NCBI GenBank assembly: GCA_021785115.1 | Contig: JAJYGO010000501.1 | Coordinates: forward strand, 1 to 7,325 | Length of the DNA stretch: 7,325 nt | From: Chloroflexota bacterium | Lineage (GTDB): Bacteria; Chloroflexota; Limnocylindria; Limnocylindrales; CSP1-4 | Reading direction: 5' to 3' | The notes under the pieces: model-generated | What the model was told of the DNA's origin: nothing | What the model saw: the letters and a program-made list of their open reading frames with translations, nothing else | Database searches by the model: none | Made by a program: the position numbers and the translations under genes | In this document: positions 1 through 6,046 of the stretch, one piece after another | Layout: every line of letters starts with the position of its first letter | Position numbering within the stretch: the stretch's first letter is position 1

Positions 1-1
1 C

Positions 2-103
2 GATCCGCTGGCGAGGGAACGTGTCAGGGGTTCGCCCGGCCAAACGAACGCGTCTCGGGAGGCTGAGGCTCTCGACAGCACTCTCGTGAATGATCGGGGT
101 TAG
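2..103 (+). CDS. Possible C-terminal tail of an upstream gene (5' end outside window)
   Basis: This reading frame is open from the window edge and stops with TAG at 101-103, overlapping the Argonaute start at 90 by 14 bases. Such overlaps are usual between short Argonautes and their APAZ-domain partner genes, which is why it is listed. The 33 visible residues are hydrophilic (ending in ...STLVNDRG) and match no domain I recognise. The other two plus frames are also open from the edge: one stops at 64-66, the other at 87-89, directly against the Argonaute ATG. Third-position GC is similar in all three, so composition does not decide which one is coding. Treat this as a placeholder for an upstream partner, not an identified gene. 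Confidence 0.25.
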   Translation, partial: DPLARERVRGSPGQTNASREAEALDSTLVNDRG

Positions 104-1373
104 CGGGATCTCCGTGGGCGTCGTCTCTCCAAAGCGCGATGCGGGACAGATCACGCGCTATCTTGCGAATCTCCATCAGACGATTCATCCCGACACGAAG
201 CTCGAGTACCTGCTTCCGTACCCGGGATACGCTCAGGCCTTCGGAGTCCCGCTGGACATTGCGAGCCCAGAGACGGGCGGCTGGGCCTACTGCGATGAGC
301 CCGCTCCCGGAACGAGCGTTCGCGAAGGCGCCGCCCAGCTCGGCCGGGAGCTGACCCGCCGAATTGATGCGCTCTGGGCGAGTCGAGGGCCGAGCGTCGT
401 TCTCGTTTACATCCCCGCGCGCTGGGAGCCATGGGAGGGATATGACTTCGACGGCGACCGCTTCGACCTGCACGATTTCGTAAAGGCCTACTGCGTCCAG
501 AAGGGCATCCCGACGCAACTCCTCCGCGAGCGCACGCTCGTGAAGGAACACCAGTGCGAGGTCGTGTGGTGGATCGCGCTGTCGCTCTACGTGAAGTCGA
601 TGCGGACGCCGTGGGTCCTTGAGAGCCTCGGCCCGGATGTCGCTTTCATGGGGCTGGGGTTCAGCGTTCAGCCCGCGCGGCCGCATGGCCAACATGTCAT
701 CGTCGGCTGCAGCCATATCTACAGTGCCGACGGTCGCGGCCTGCGCTACCGACTGAGCAAGCTCGAAAACCCGATCCTCTTCGGCCGGAACCCCTTCATG
801 AGCCGGGAAGACGCCCGGCGCATGGCCGAGAACGCCAGGCAGCTCTTCTTCGAATCGTTGGACCGGCTTCCCCGGCGCGTCGTGATCCACAAGCGCACGC
901 CATTCCTCGGCGAGGAGATGGAGGGGCTGCGCGAGGGCCTGTCCGGGATCGAGGCAATCGACATGCTCGAAGTCACGGCCGACCCCGTGCTCCGCTACGT
1001 CGCCGAGTTCGTGAAAGACGGCCAGGTCAAGCCGGATGGGTTCCCAGTGAAACGCGGTACCGCCGTCGTCCTCGACCGTCGCCGAGCGCTCTTGTGGGCG
1101 CACGGTTCCGCACCGGCCGTGCAGCAGGGCAAGCGGTACTACCAGGGCAAGAGCCGCATCCCGGCACCGCTGGTCATCACCCGCCACTTCGGCACGTCAC
1201 CGCTCGACGTCATCTCCCGGGAGGTGCTGGGACTCTCGAAGATGAACTGGAACACGTTCGACATGTACAGCAAGCTGCCTGCGACGATCGACTCGTCCAA
1301 CACGATCGCTCGCATCGGTTCGCTCCTCGAGCGGTTCGGACCCGCCTCCTACGACTACCGGCTCTTCATATGA
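90..1373 (+). CDS. ago: Short prokaryotic Argonaute (MID-PIWI), predicted catalytically inactive
   Basis: A 427-residue protein with only MID and PIWI domains; no PAZ is visible. MID spans about residues 1-170 and holds the 5'-phosphate-binding set H128-x3-K132, Q143 (in GIPTQLL) and K169 (in YVKSMRTPW), with the spacing expected from other Argonautes. PIWI runs from about 180 to the end, with the conserved HKRTPF (267-272), LSKMNWNTFDMYSKLPATI (382-400), IARIGSLL (406-413) and terminal YDYRLFI. The DEDX catalytic positions are lost: the first Asp position is Gly190 (MGLGFS), the third is Arg269 (HKR), and the last falls in KMNWN without Asp or His. Guide-directed binding without slicing is therefore expected, as known for short Argonautes, which signal to an APAZ-effector partner. 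The ATG follows an in-frame TGA directly and has no good ribosome binding site, suggesting coupling to an upstream gene. The protein begins close to the first MID strand (ISVGVV), so it lacks the few dozen residues usually found before it. Family call is firm; exact start and clade are less certain. Confidence 0.93.
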   Translation: MIGVSGISVGVVSPKRDAGQITRYLANLHQTIHPDTKLEYLLPYPGYAQAFGVPLDIASPETGGWAYCDEPAPGTSVREGAAQLGRELTRRIDALWASRGPSVVLVYIPARWEPWEGYDFDGDRFDLHDFVKAYCVQKGIPTQLLRERTLVKEHQCEVVWWIALSLYVKSMRTPWVLESLGPDVAFMGLGFSVQPARPHGQHVIVGCSHIYSADGRGLRYRLSKLENPILFGRNPFMSREDARRMAENARQLFFESLDRLPRRVVIHKRTPFLGEEMEGLREGLSGIEAIDMLEVTADPVLRYVAEFVKDGQVKPDGFPVKRGTAVVLDRRRALLWAHGSAPAVQQGKRYYQGKSRIPAPLVITRHFGTSPLDVISREVLGLSKMNWNTFDMYSKLPATIDSSNTIARIGSLLERFGPASYDYRLFI

Positions 1374-1393
1374 CATCGGACCCGCGATCCAGC

Positions 1394-1417
1394 CGCGACC
1401 ACGCCTGTGGTCATGCG
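1394..1417. terminator. Candidate bidirectional terminator hairpin between convergent genes
   Basis: GACCAC-gcct-GTGGTC (1397-1412) is a perfect 6-bp stem with a 4-base loop. CGC at 1394-1396 can add three pairs with GCG at 1415-1417 across a 2-base bulge. It lies 20 bases past the Argonaute stop and overlaps the stop codon of the convergent NlpC/P60 gene, where a shared terminator would be expected. No U-tract follows on either strand, as is common in high-GC actinobacteria, so the assignment rests on position and symmetry only. Confidence 0.4.
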
Positions 1418-2343
1418 TTCTCCGCCGGTCGCGTCGCACCCAAGTAGTCCGACCAAAGGTACGGCTCGATCCGAACCACTGCGCCGGTGTGTGGGGCGTC
1501 GATCATGTTGCCCTGGCCGACATACATACCGACGTGTGTGATATCAGCCGGCGAGGAGCCGAAGAACACCAGATCGCCGGGCTCAAGCGAGGTGCCTTGC
1601 GGCAGAAGCGGCCCCGCGTCGTACTGCATCTGGGCCGTCCGCGGCAGGTCGATCCCGGCCGCGCGGTATGCAGCCTGGACCAGCCCCGAGCAGTCGAACC
1701 CAACGCCCGGGGTCTCGCCCGCGTACACGTACGGAGTGCCGAGCTGCGCGAGCGCGTAGTTGATGGCCGCGTCGGCGGCAGGCCCCGGAGCAGCCGAGAA
1801 GGCTCCGTAGCGACTCGTCAACCCAAGGACTCGTGCCACGTAGGAATCTGAGTGGTTGTACGCGAAGATCGCAGCCGGGATGTCTCGCCCGCCGGACGCG
1901 CCGTTGGCGCACAGATTCCGCGCGGCCGCATAGATGGCGTCGGTCGGGTCGTATGGACTTGGCGGATCGGCGCCTCCCGGTGGAACCGGCCGGTCGTAAG
2001 CGGCGAAGGTCGCCGGCAGGAACTGCATGGGGCCCTCGGCGCCCGCGCTGTTGGCGCCGCTGTGCACGCCCGCGGCGGTAGAGATGCCGTTGCCCGATTC
2101 CACCGTTCCGATCGCGGCGAGCACGGTCCAAGGCAGCCCGGGACACGTTGCCGCGGCGCGCTCGTAGAGCACCAGGTAGTCCCGCGGGATCGTCGCGAGC
2201 GCGGCCCGGCTGGGCTCAGGACCGCTGCCGAACCCGAACAGGCTCGCGAACCCGGCTGCGGCAGCGCCCGCCAGCAGGGCCACGAAGACGAGGAGCCCTA
2301 GCGCGGACGCCGTGATGGTGGCCCCGGCGCTCCGCTCCTTCAC
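1411..2343 (-). CDS. VirB1-like lytic transglycosylase fused to NlpC/P60 (C40) peptidase
   Basis: A 310-residue two-domain cell-wall hydrolase, the peptidoglycan-opening component of actinobacterial conjugation systems. Residues 1-9 are polar, and 10-35 form a hydrophobic segment (ASALGLLVFVALLAGAAAAG) that should anchor the enzyme outside the membrane. Residues about 55-170 are a lysozyme-like transglycosylase domain: catalytic Glu82 in GTVESGNG, GPMQFLP at 104-110 and the AYNHSDSYV motif near 161-169. Residues about 190-310 are NlpC/P60: FDCSGLV with nucleophile Cys218, His270 in DITHVGMYV and His285 in IDAPHTG, a complete triad for cleaving stem peptides. I chose the GTG at 2343 because GGAAGG lies 9 bases upstream and the GTG overlaps (GTGA) the stop of the preceding small ORF, matching other junctions in the operon. 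An in-frame ATG at 2397 would add 18 Arg/Gly-rich residues but has no Shine-Dalgarno sequence. It is the last gene of the operon. Confidence 0.9.
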   Translation of the reverse strand: MKERSAGATITASALGLLVFVALLAGAAAAGFASLFGFGSGPEPSRAALATIPRDYLVLYERAAATCPGLPWTVLAAIGTVESGNGISTAAGVHSGANSAGAEGPMQFLPATFAAYDRPVPPGGADPPSPYDPTDAIYAAARNLCANGASGGRDIPAAIFAYNHSDSYVARVLGLTSRYGAFSAAPGPAADAAINYALAQLGTPYVYAGETPGVGFDCSGLVQAAYRAAGIDLPRTAQMQYDAGPLLPQGTSLEPGDLVFFGSSPADITHVGMYVGQGNMIDAPHTGAVVRIEPYLWSDYLGATRPAENA

Positions 2344-2483
2344 CAGCCTGGGCCTTCCGCACTCGGGGGTCCCGCGAGGGCGGCGCCCGCCCTCCATGGC
2401 AGCCGGCAGACGGCCGTAGCCCCGCCCGCGGGGACCACCGGGGCGACCATTCCGGCGGCGACGGTGCGGCGGAGGCCGCCCAT
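2340..2483 (-). CDS. Small hypothetical protein, 47 residues
   Basis: A short open frame fills the gap between the replication-relaxation gene and the hydrolase. Its ATG overlaps the upstream stop as TGATG, and its TGA overlaps the downstream GTG start as GTGA. The coupled spacing at both ends and a strong bias to G/C in third positions (about 40 of 47 codons by my count) favour real translation. A GGGGGA stretch lies about 7 bases before the ATG. The product begins MGGLRRTVAAGMVAPVV, has two Arg near the start and an Ala/Val/Gly/Pro-rich body with one Cys (26), two Trp (30, 47) and no recognisable domain. It is moderately hydrophobic but not a convincing membrane helix. It may instead be only a leader whose translation carries ribosomes to the hydrolase start. 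Confidence 0.5.
   Translation of the reverse strand: MGGLRRTVAAGMVAPVVPAGGATAVCRLPWRAGAALAGPPSAEGPGW
2376..2394. promoter_or_regulatory. Perfect GC hairpin upstream of the hydrolase start
   Basis: GAGGGCGG (2376-2383) and CCGCCCTC (2387-2394) form a perfect 8-bp, nearly all-GC stem around a 3-base loop. In the minus-strand transcript it lies inside the 47-codon ORF and ends 32 bases before the hydrolase GTG. It could slow ribosomes or polymerase, or act as an attenuator controlling the wall hydrolase, but GC-rich coding sequence throws up such stems by chance, so the regulatory reading is tentative. Confidence 0.25.
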
Positions 2484-3373
2484 CACGGCTTCCCCCACCG
2501 TGGGCCGTCCGCCCCGGGGACGAGCTCAATGAGCTGGCGCCGCCGACGGGCGCCCGGGACAAGCCACACCGTCCCGGCGGGGCCGGTGTCGAGAGCGGCG
2601 GCCAGTTCGGCGCTGCCGGTGGCCACCGCCCCCGCGGCCGGATGTTCGGCCAGGAGGTCGTGCAGGTGGGCTTCCCGGGTGGCGCTGTGCAGCCAGATGA
2701 GCACCGGGTGGTCGGGGCCTCCGGCGGCGGCCAGCTCCGCGTAGCCGGGGAGCTTGGCGGCGAGGCGGCCGAGTGGCTCGGTGCCGGCGTCGTACTCGAC
2801 GAAGAAGTCGGCCCGCTGCCCGTGCTCGGCCCATGCGCCGTAACCGTCTGGGCGGACCAGTTCGCCGTAGTGCTCGGCGCAGCGGCGTTCCGACCACCAT
2901 GCGACGAACGCGGAGCCGGGGTGGGTGCGGACGTGAGCGGCGAGGGCGCAAAACCAGCCGTTGAGGCCGAGCAGGTGGCCGAGGCGGGGGCTGGCCGCCA
3001 GGCGAAGGACCCGGCGACGAAGGTCCGCCGGGGTGGGCGCGTTGACGCCGCGCTCGGCGGCAGCGATCGCTGCGCCTGACACACCGAGGGTGTAATGCCA
3101 GGTGTCGGACCCAACGAGGGTGTGCCACCGGAAGCGGTCGAGCACGCCGAGACGGGTGAGGCGAAGGAGCCGGCGCTGAGCGATGTCGAGGCTGGGGAAG
3201 GCGAGCTTGGCGAGTTGGTTCGTGGAGAGCACCTGGTGCTCGGCGAGGATCCCGACGAGTCGGCGGTCCCGGTCGGTCAGGGAGCGGAGCACGATGAGCG
3301 GGTCGCTGGCCCGAGCCGATGCGGATGGGGCGCCGCCGGCGTAGGGGAGGGTGGAGGCGATCAGGATTGTCAC
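2483..3373 (-). CDS. Replication-relaxation family protein
   Basis: A 296-residue protein of the replication-relaxation type, a family regularly found just after the coupling ATPase in actinobacterial conjugative elements and thought to act on element DNA in replication or transfer. Residues about 30-100 look like a winged helix-turn-helix: LTDRDRRLVGILAEHQVLST, then QLAKLAFPSLDIAQRRLLRL, then a strand pair around WHTLVGSDTWHYTL. Residues about 125-230 hold the family core: RLGHLLGLNGWFCAL, RPDGYGAW, and ADFFVEYDAGTEPLGRLAAK followed by LPGY. The C-terminus is basic (ARRRRQ) and hydrophilic. The start is a GTG whose bases overlap the stop of the coupling ATPase (GTGA). No strong ribosome site is seen, so translational coupling is likely. 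No HUH or tyrosine-relaxase motif is visible, so it should not be called the nicking relaxase. The family call rests on recognition of the core and on context. Confidence 0.78.
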   Translation of the reverse strand: MTILIASTLPYAGGAPSASARASDPLIVLRSLTDRDRRLVGILAEHQVLSTNQLAKLAFPSLDIAQRRLLRLTRLGVLDRFRWHTLVGSDTWHYTLGVSGAAIAAAERGVNAPTPADLRRRVLRLAASPRLGHLLGLNGWFCALAAHVRTHPGSAFVAWWSERRCAEHYGELVRPDGYGAWAEHGQRADFFVEYDAGTEPLGRLAAKLPGYAELAAAGGPDHPVLIWLHSATREAHLHDLLAEHPAAGAVATGSAELAAALDTGPAGTVWLVPGARRRRQLIELVPGADGPRWGKP

Positions 3374-4890
3374 CAGGAGTCTGGGTTTCGGTCAGCCGCC
3401 CGGCTACGGGCGCCGACGTGCGAGTTCGAGCTCCCCGGGGTGCCGGTCTCTGTGCCGGTCTCTGACACGGGGACGGAGACCGGCACAGAGACCGACGGGG
3501 AGACCGGCACAGAGACCGACGGGGTGTCCTCGTCATCGGCCTGGGTGCCGCCAGCCCAGCGGCGAGCGAGACGATCCCGGCGGCGCTCGGCTGAGGGACG
3601 GCCGCGGCCGCGGGCGGCGGCGCGCAGCTCGTCGGTGTGGGCCTCGGCGACGGCGGGGGCAGGCTGAGTGGCAAGAGTGAAGCCGGTGGTGTCTCGCCCA
3701 TCGACGACGAGGCGACATGCGACCTGGTAGCGGTCGAGGTGGGCCAGGTCGTCGGGGCCGAGGTAGGGCCCGACGTGCCGGGCGAGAATGCGGGCGTCGT
3801 CGGGGCTGAGGGTGAAGAAGACCTTGTTGCGGGCGTTGGCGGCCACGGCGTCGGCGAGGTCGCGGGACAGCTGGCCCAGGTGCTGGTGGGCGAGGGTGAG
3901 GGCAAGGTGGTACCCGCGGGCCTCGGCGAGAACGTCATCGAGCGAGCCGGGCAGGTGAAGGAAGTTCTGGCACTCGTCGACGTAGACGGCGGCGTCGAGC
4001 CGGCGCGGCTCGGGCACCTCGGCGCGAGCGGCGGCCGCCTGCCACAGCCGGGCAAGCAGCAGCGAGCCGACCAGGCGAGTGGTGTCGTCGCCGAGGACGC
4101 CCTTGGGGAGCCGGGCGAGCAGGATGCCTCCGTCGAGGACCCCCGCGAGGGAGAACGTGCTTTGCGCGGCGCCGAGGAGGTCGGCGGCGAAGCGCCGGGT
4201 GAGCACGGCCCGCAGCTTGTTCATGACCGGCCCGATGACCTGGGCCTGCCCTGCGTCGGAGAGCTGCTCGTACCAGGTCCAGAACCCGCCGAGGCCGGCG
4301 GGGTCGGACAGCCCGGTGGTGAGGTGCCGGCGGTAGCGGGGGTTGGACAGCAGCAGGGGGACGTGGGCGAGGGTGGTGCCGGCCTGGTGGGTGAGGGTGA
4401 GGCACGCGGAGCGCAGCACGTCCTCCGTGCGCGGCCCCCAGTAGGCCGCATAGAGCCGGTGGAAGACCCCGACGAGGTGGTCGACGACCAGCTCGGGGTC
4501 CCGGCCGGTGGTGTCGAGCACGTTGAGGGCGGCGGGCGACTCGGTCTCGGCCGGGTCGAGCAGCACCAGCCGGTCACCGACGCTGGCGGGCAGGCGGGCG
4601 AGGACATCGGAGACGAGGTCGCCCTTGGGGTCGAGGACGATCACCCCGCGTCCTGCGGTGGCGTCCGCGAGGATCAGGTTAACGAGCAGAGTGGACTTGC
4701 CCGAGCCGGTGGCACCGATGACGTGCGTATGGTGGCGGGCGTCGGCCACCGACAGCGCGACCCGGCGGGACGGTCCGGCGTCGGCGACCCCCAGGGGTTT
4801 GCCCGCCCGGCGTCCAGGGTGGTCGGCGGGGAGAAGGTGCAGGGGCTCCGGCTTCGCCGCGTCGCGGCGCCGGTGAGCGGGCTCAGGCAT
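3370..4890 (-). CDS. Coupling-protein-type ATPase (TraG/VirD4/HerA-like), soluble
   Basis: A 506-residue motor ATPase that would bring DNA to the secretion channel. After a short hydrophilic lead comes the fold core: ARHHTHVIGATGSGKST, with Walker A at 59-67; VIVLDPKGDL at 83-92; Walker B AVYVDE at 301-306 followed by CQNF; and the glutamine motif LAHQHLGQL near 333-341. This order is typical of the type IV coupling family. There are no N-terminal membrane helices, which VirD4 proteins normally have; the adjoining upstream gene supplies one. The C-terminal 80 residues are disordered: an Arg-rich stretch (427-444), an acidic patch (ADDED), then a repetitive Ser-Val-Pro/Thr-Gly-Glu tail at about 457-485 encoded by 12-base repeats. 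The ATG at 4890 has GGAGG 8 bases upstream (6 after GGAGGT) and overlaps the preceding gene by 8 bases (ATGCCTGA). The open frame runs further upstream but without support. Confidence 0.9.
   Translation of the reverse strand: MPEPAHRRRDAAKPEPLHLLPADHPGRRAGKPLGVADAGPSRRVALSVADARHHTHVIGATGSGKSTLLVNLILADATAGRGVIVLDPKGDLVSDVLARLPASVGDRLVLLDPAETESPAALNVLDTTGRDPELVVDHLVGVFHRLYAAYWGPRTEDVLRSACLTLTHQAGTTLAHVPLLLSNPRYRRHLTTGLSDPAGLGGFWTWYEQLSDAGQAQVIGPVMNKLRAVLTRRFAADLLGAAQSTFSLAGVLDGGILLARLPKGVLGDDTTRLVGSLLLARLWQAAAARAEVPEPRRLDAAVYVDECQNFLHLPGSLDDVLAEARGYHLALTLAHQHLGQLSRDLADAVAANARNKVFFTLSPDDARILARHVGPYLGPDDLAHLDRYQVACRLVVDGRDTTGFTLATQPAPAVAEAHTDELRAAARGRGRPSAERRRDRLARRWAGGTQADDEDTPSVSVPVSPSVSVPVSVPVSETGTETGTPGSSNSHVGARSRAADRNPDSW
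3440..3523. repeat. Tandem and inverted 12/24-base repeats in the coupling ATPase tail
   Basis: Two exact tandem copies of GTGCCGGTCTCT lie at 3440-3451 and 3452-3463. To their right, an exact 24-base unit is repeated twice in tandem (3476-3499 and 3500-3523), beginning GAGACCGGCAC. The two sets are mutual inverted repeats: 3444-3462 (CGGTCTCTGTGCCGGTCTC) is the perfect reverse complement of 3476-3494, with a 13-base spacer, giving a 19-bp hairpin. Both units are multiples of three, so copy-number change keeps the frame and only lengthens or shortens the Ser-Val-Pro / Thr-Gly-Glu tail of the protein. Confidence 0.9.
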
Positions 4891-6046
4891 GGGCGACCTC
4901 CGGCGGCGGGGCGATGCTGCGGGACGGGGCGGCGGGCAGCCCGTAGCGGGCGGGCTCGGACGGCAGGTGCGCCAGGGCGGCCAGCTCGGGCGCGGAAGCC
5001 AGGAACCCCCGCCGGAGTCGTCGGCGGGCAAGCACGTCAGCCGGCCGGGCGAGGCGGCGACCAACGAGGTGGTTGCGCCCGGTGTAGAGCCCGAGGGCGG
5101 CGCTGATCTGGCGCAGCCGGGCCCGCCGACGGCGCCTGCCCTCACGGCCGGCGGGACCGGAGACGGCGTAGCGGACGGCGACCTCGAAATGCGGGGCGGC
5201 GCCGATCTTGGCGGTGATCTCGCGAACATCCGCGAGGGCTACGGGGTCGCTGTACGCCGACCCCCCGGTGGCCGCCGGCTGGCGGGCGAGGACGTCGAGG
5301 GCGCGCCCAACGGTCGTGACGGGCTGGCCGCGGCGGATGGCGCGCGCCGCGCGGCGAGCCCTGCTGACTCGCCGGCCCGCCGCCGGACGGGCCAGCACCT
5401 GCACCAAGGCCATGTCTCCCGCGGTGCAGCCAACGAGGGTGGCGAGCAAGCCGCGGATCGGGTCGCCGGTCGTGGACTCCTCGCCCAGGGGCAACCAGTC
5501 CGGGCGGGCGAGATACGCCTGGCCGCCCGCGGCCCGACTGCCGACGGGAAGCTGTGGTGGGGTGGCGATGCTGGCGCGGGAACCGGGCCACGCGGCCTCC
5601 ACAGCTTGGGCCACGCCCGCAGCCGAGGCGGTGCGTGAGACCCATAGCCCAATCCGTAGGCCGCGGGCGTCCGTGTGCCATTCGAAGGCGACCGGCGGGC
5701 GGCGACCGGCCAGGGTGCGGCGGCCGGCGAGGAGGGGGGCGAGCATCCGCCACAGGGCGAGGCCCCCGCCGGGGTCGGGTTCGGCGGGCGAGGCTATCGC
5801 CACCCACCGGCCCCGCCTCGCCCAGCGCGCCCGGGTCGTCAGGCCGATCGAGGTGTAAGCGAGAAGGAGCGCCACCAGGGCAAGGGCGAAGGGCCACAGG
5901 GTGTGCGCCGCCGCGGTGAGCACACGGACGACGCGATGGACGAGATCGGTGGTGACCGGTCCTGGGTGGCGCAGGAACCGGCCAAGTGGACCGCCTGGGG
6001 TGACCGGGGCGTGCCTCTTGATCGCCGCCAGATCAAGCCCAATCAC
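4883..6046 (-). CDS. Conjugation membrane protein, likely detached N-terminal half of a coupling protein
   Basis: A 387-residue protein with no ATPase motif. Residues 1-45 are cytoplasmic or mixed, 48-69 form one long hydrophobic helix (LWPFALALVALLLAYTSIGL), and an Arg-rich flank (72-80) follows. The rest is soluble: a strand-rich region around FEWHTDARGLRIGLWVS (121-137), VEAAWPG (139-145) and RPDWLPLGEE (171-180), then LVQVLARPAAGRRVSRARRAAR, a basic C-terminal region and a Pro/Ala tail. From memory of the family, similar segments occur in the N-terminal half of larger actinobacterial transfer ATPases whose C-terminal half is the motor. Here the motor is the next gene, overlapping by 8 bases, so the pair probably forms one anchored coupling complex. 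The GTG start overlaps the VirB4 stop (GTGA) and has a GAGGAG element 8 bases upstream. I infer the role from topology and position; there is no catalytic residue to test. Confidence 0.72.
   Translation of the reverse strand: MIGLDLAAIKRHAPVTPGGPLGRFLRHPGPVTTDLVHRVVRVLTAAAHTLWPFALALVALLLAYTSIGLTTRARWARRGRWVAIASPAEPDPGGGLALWRMLAPLLAGRRTLAGRRPPVAFEWHTDARGLRIGLWVSRTASAAGVAQAVEAAWPGSRASIATPPQLPVGSRAAGGQAYLARPDWLPLGEESTTGDPIRGLLATLVGCTAGDMALVQVLARPAAGRRVSRARRAARAIRRGQPVTTVGRALDVLARQPAATGGSAYSDPVALADVREITAKIGAAPHFEVAVRYAVSGPAGREGRRRRRARLRQISAALGLYTGRNHLVGRRLARPADVLARRRLRRGFLASAPELAALAHLPSEPARYGLPAAPSRSIAPPPEVAHA

Noticed and set aside
20..45. GGGTTCGCC resembling a tRNA T-arm, which would suggest an integration site
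   Set aside because: No matching T-stem, acceptor stem or anticodon arm can be built around it within the visible sequence.
24..1187. Long open frame on the minus strand opposite the Argonaute gene
   Set aside because: It is the antisense shadow of a gene with clear MID and PIWI motifs; its composition is low-complexity and shows no domain.
2344..2397. Upstream ATG at 2397 as start of the NlpC/P60 hydrolase
   Set aside because: It has no Shine-Dalgarno sequence, its extra codons include rare AGG, and the GTG at 2343 has both GGAAGG and a GTGA overlap with the small ORF.
3440..3523. CRISPR array or iteron origin made of the short repeats
   Set aside because: The units are contiguous without unique spacers, lie inside a coding sequence in frame, and are explained by the repetitive protein tail.
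2526..4055. Long Arg/Pro-rich open frame on the minus strand crossing two genes
   Set aside because: Its translation is the typical Pro/Arg/Ser shadow of high-GC coding sequence and it overlaps the coupling ATPase and replication-relaxation genes, both with recognisable motifs.
3637..5106. Long Gly/Val/Glu-rich open frame on the plus strand
   Set aside because: It is antisense to the coupling ATPase and has no domain; stop-free antisense frames are expected at this GC content.
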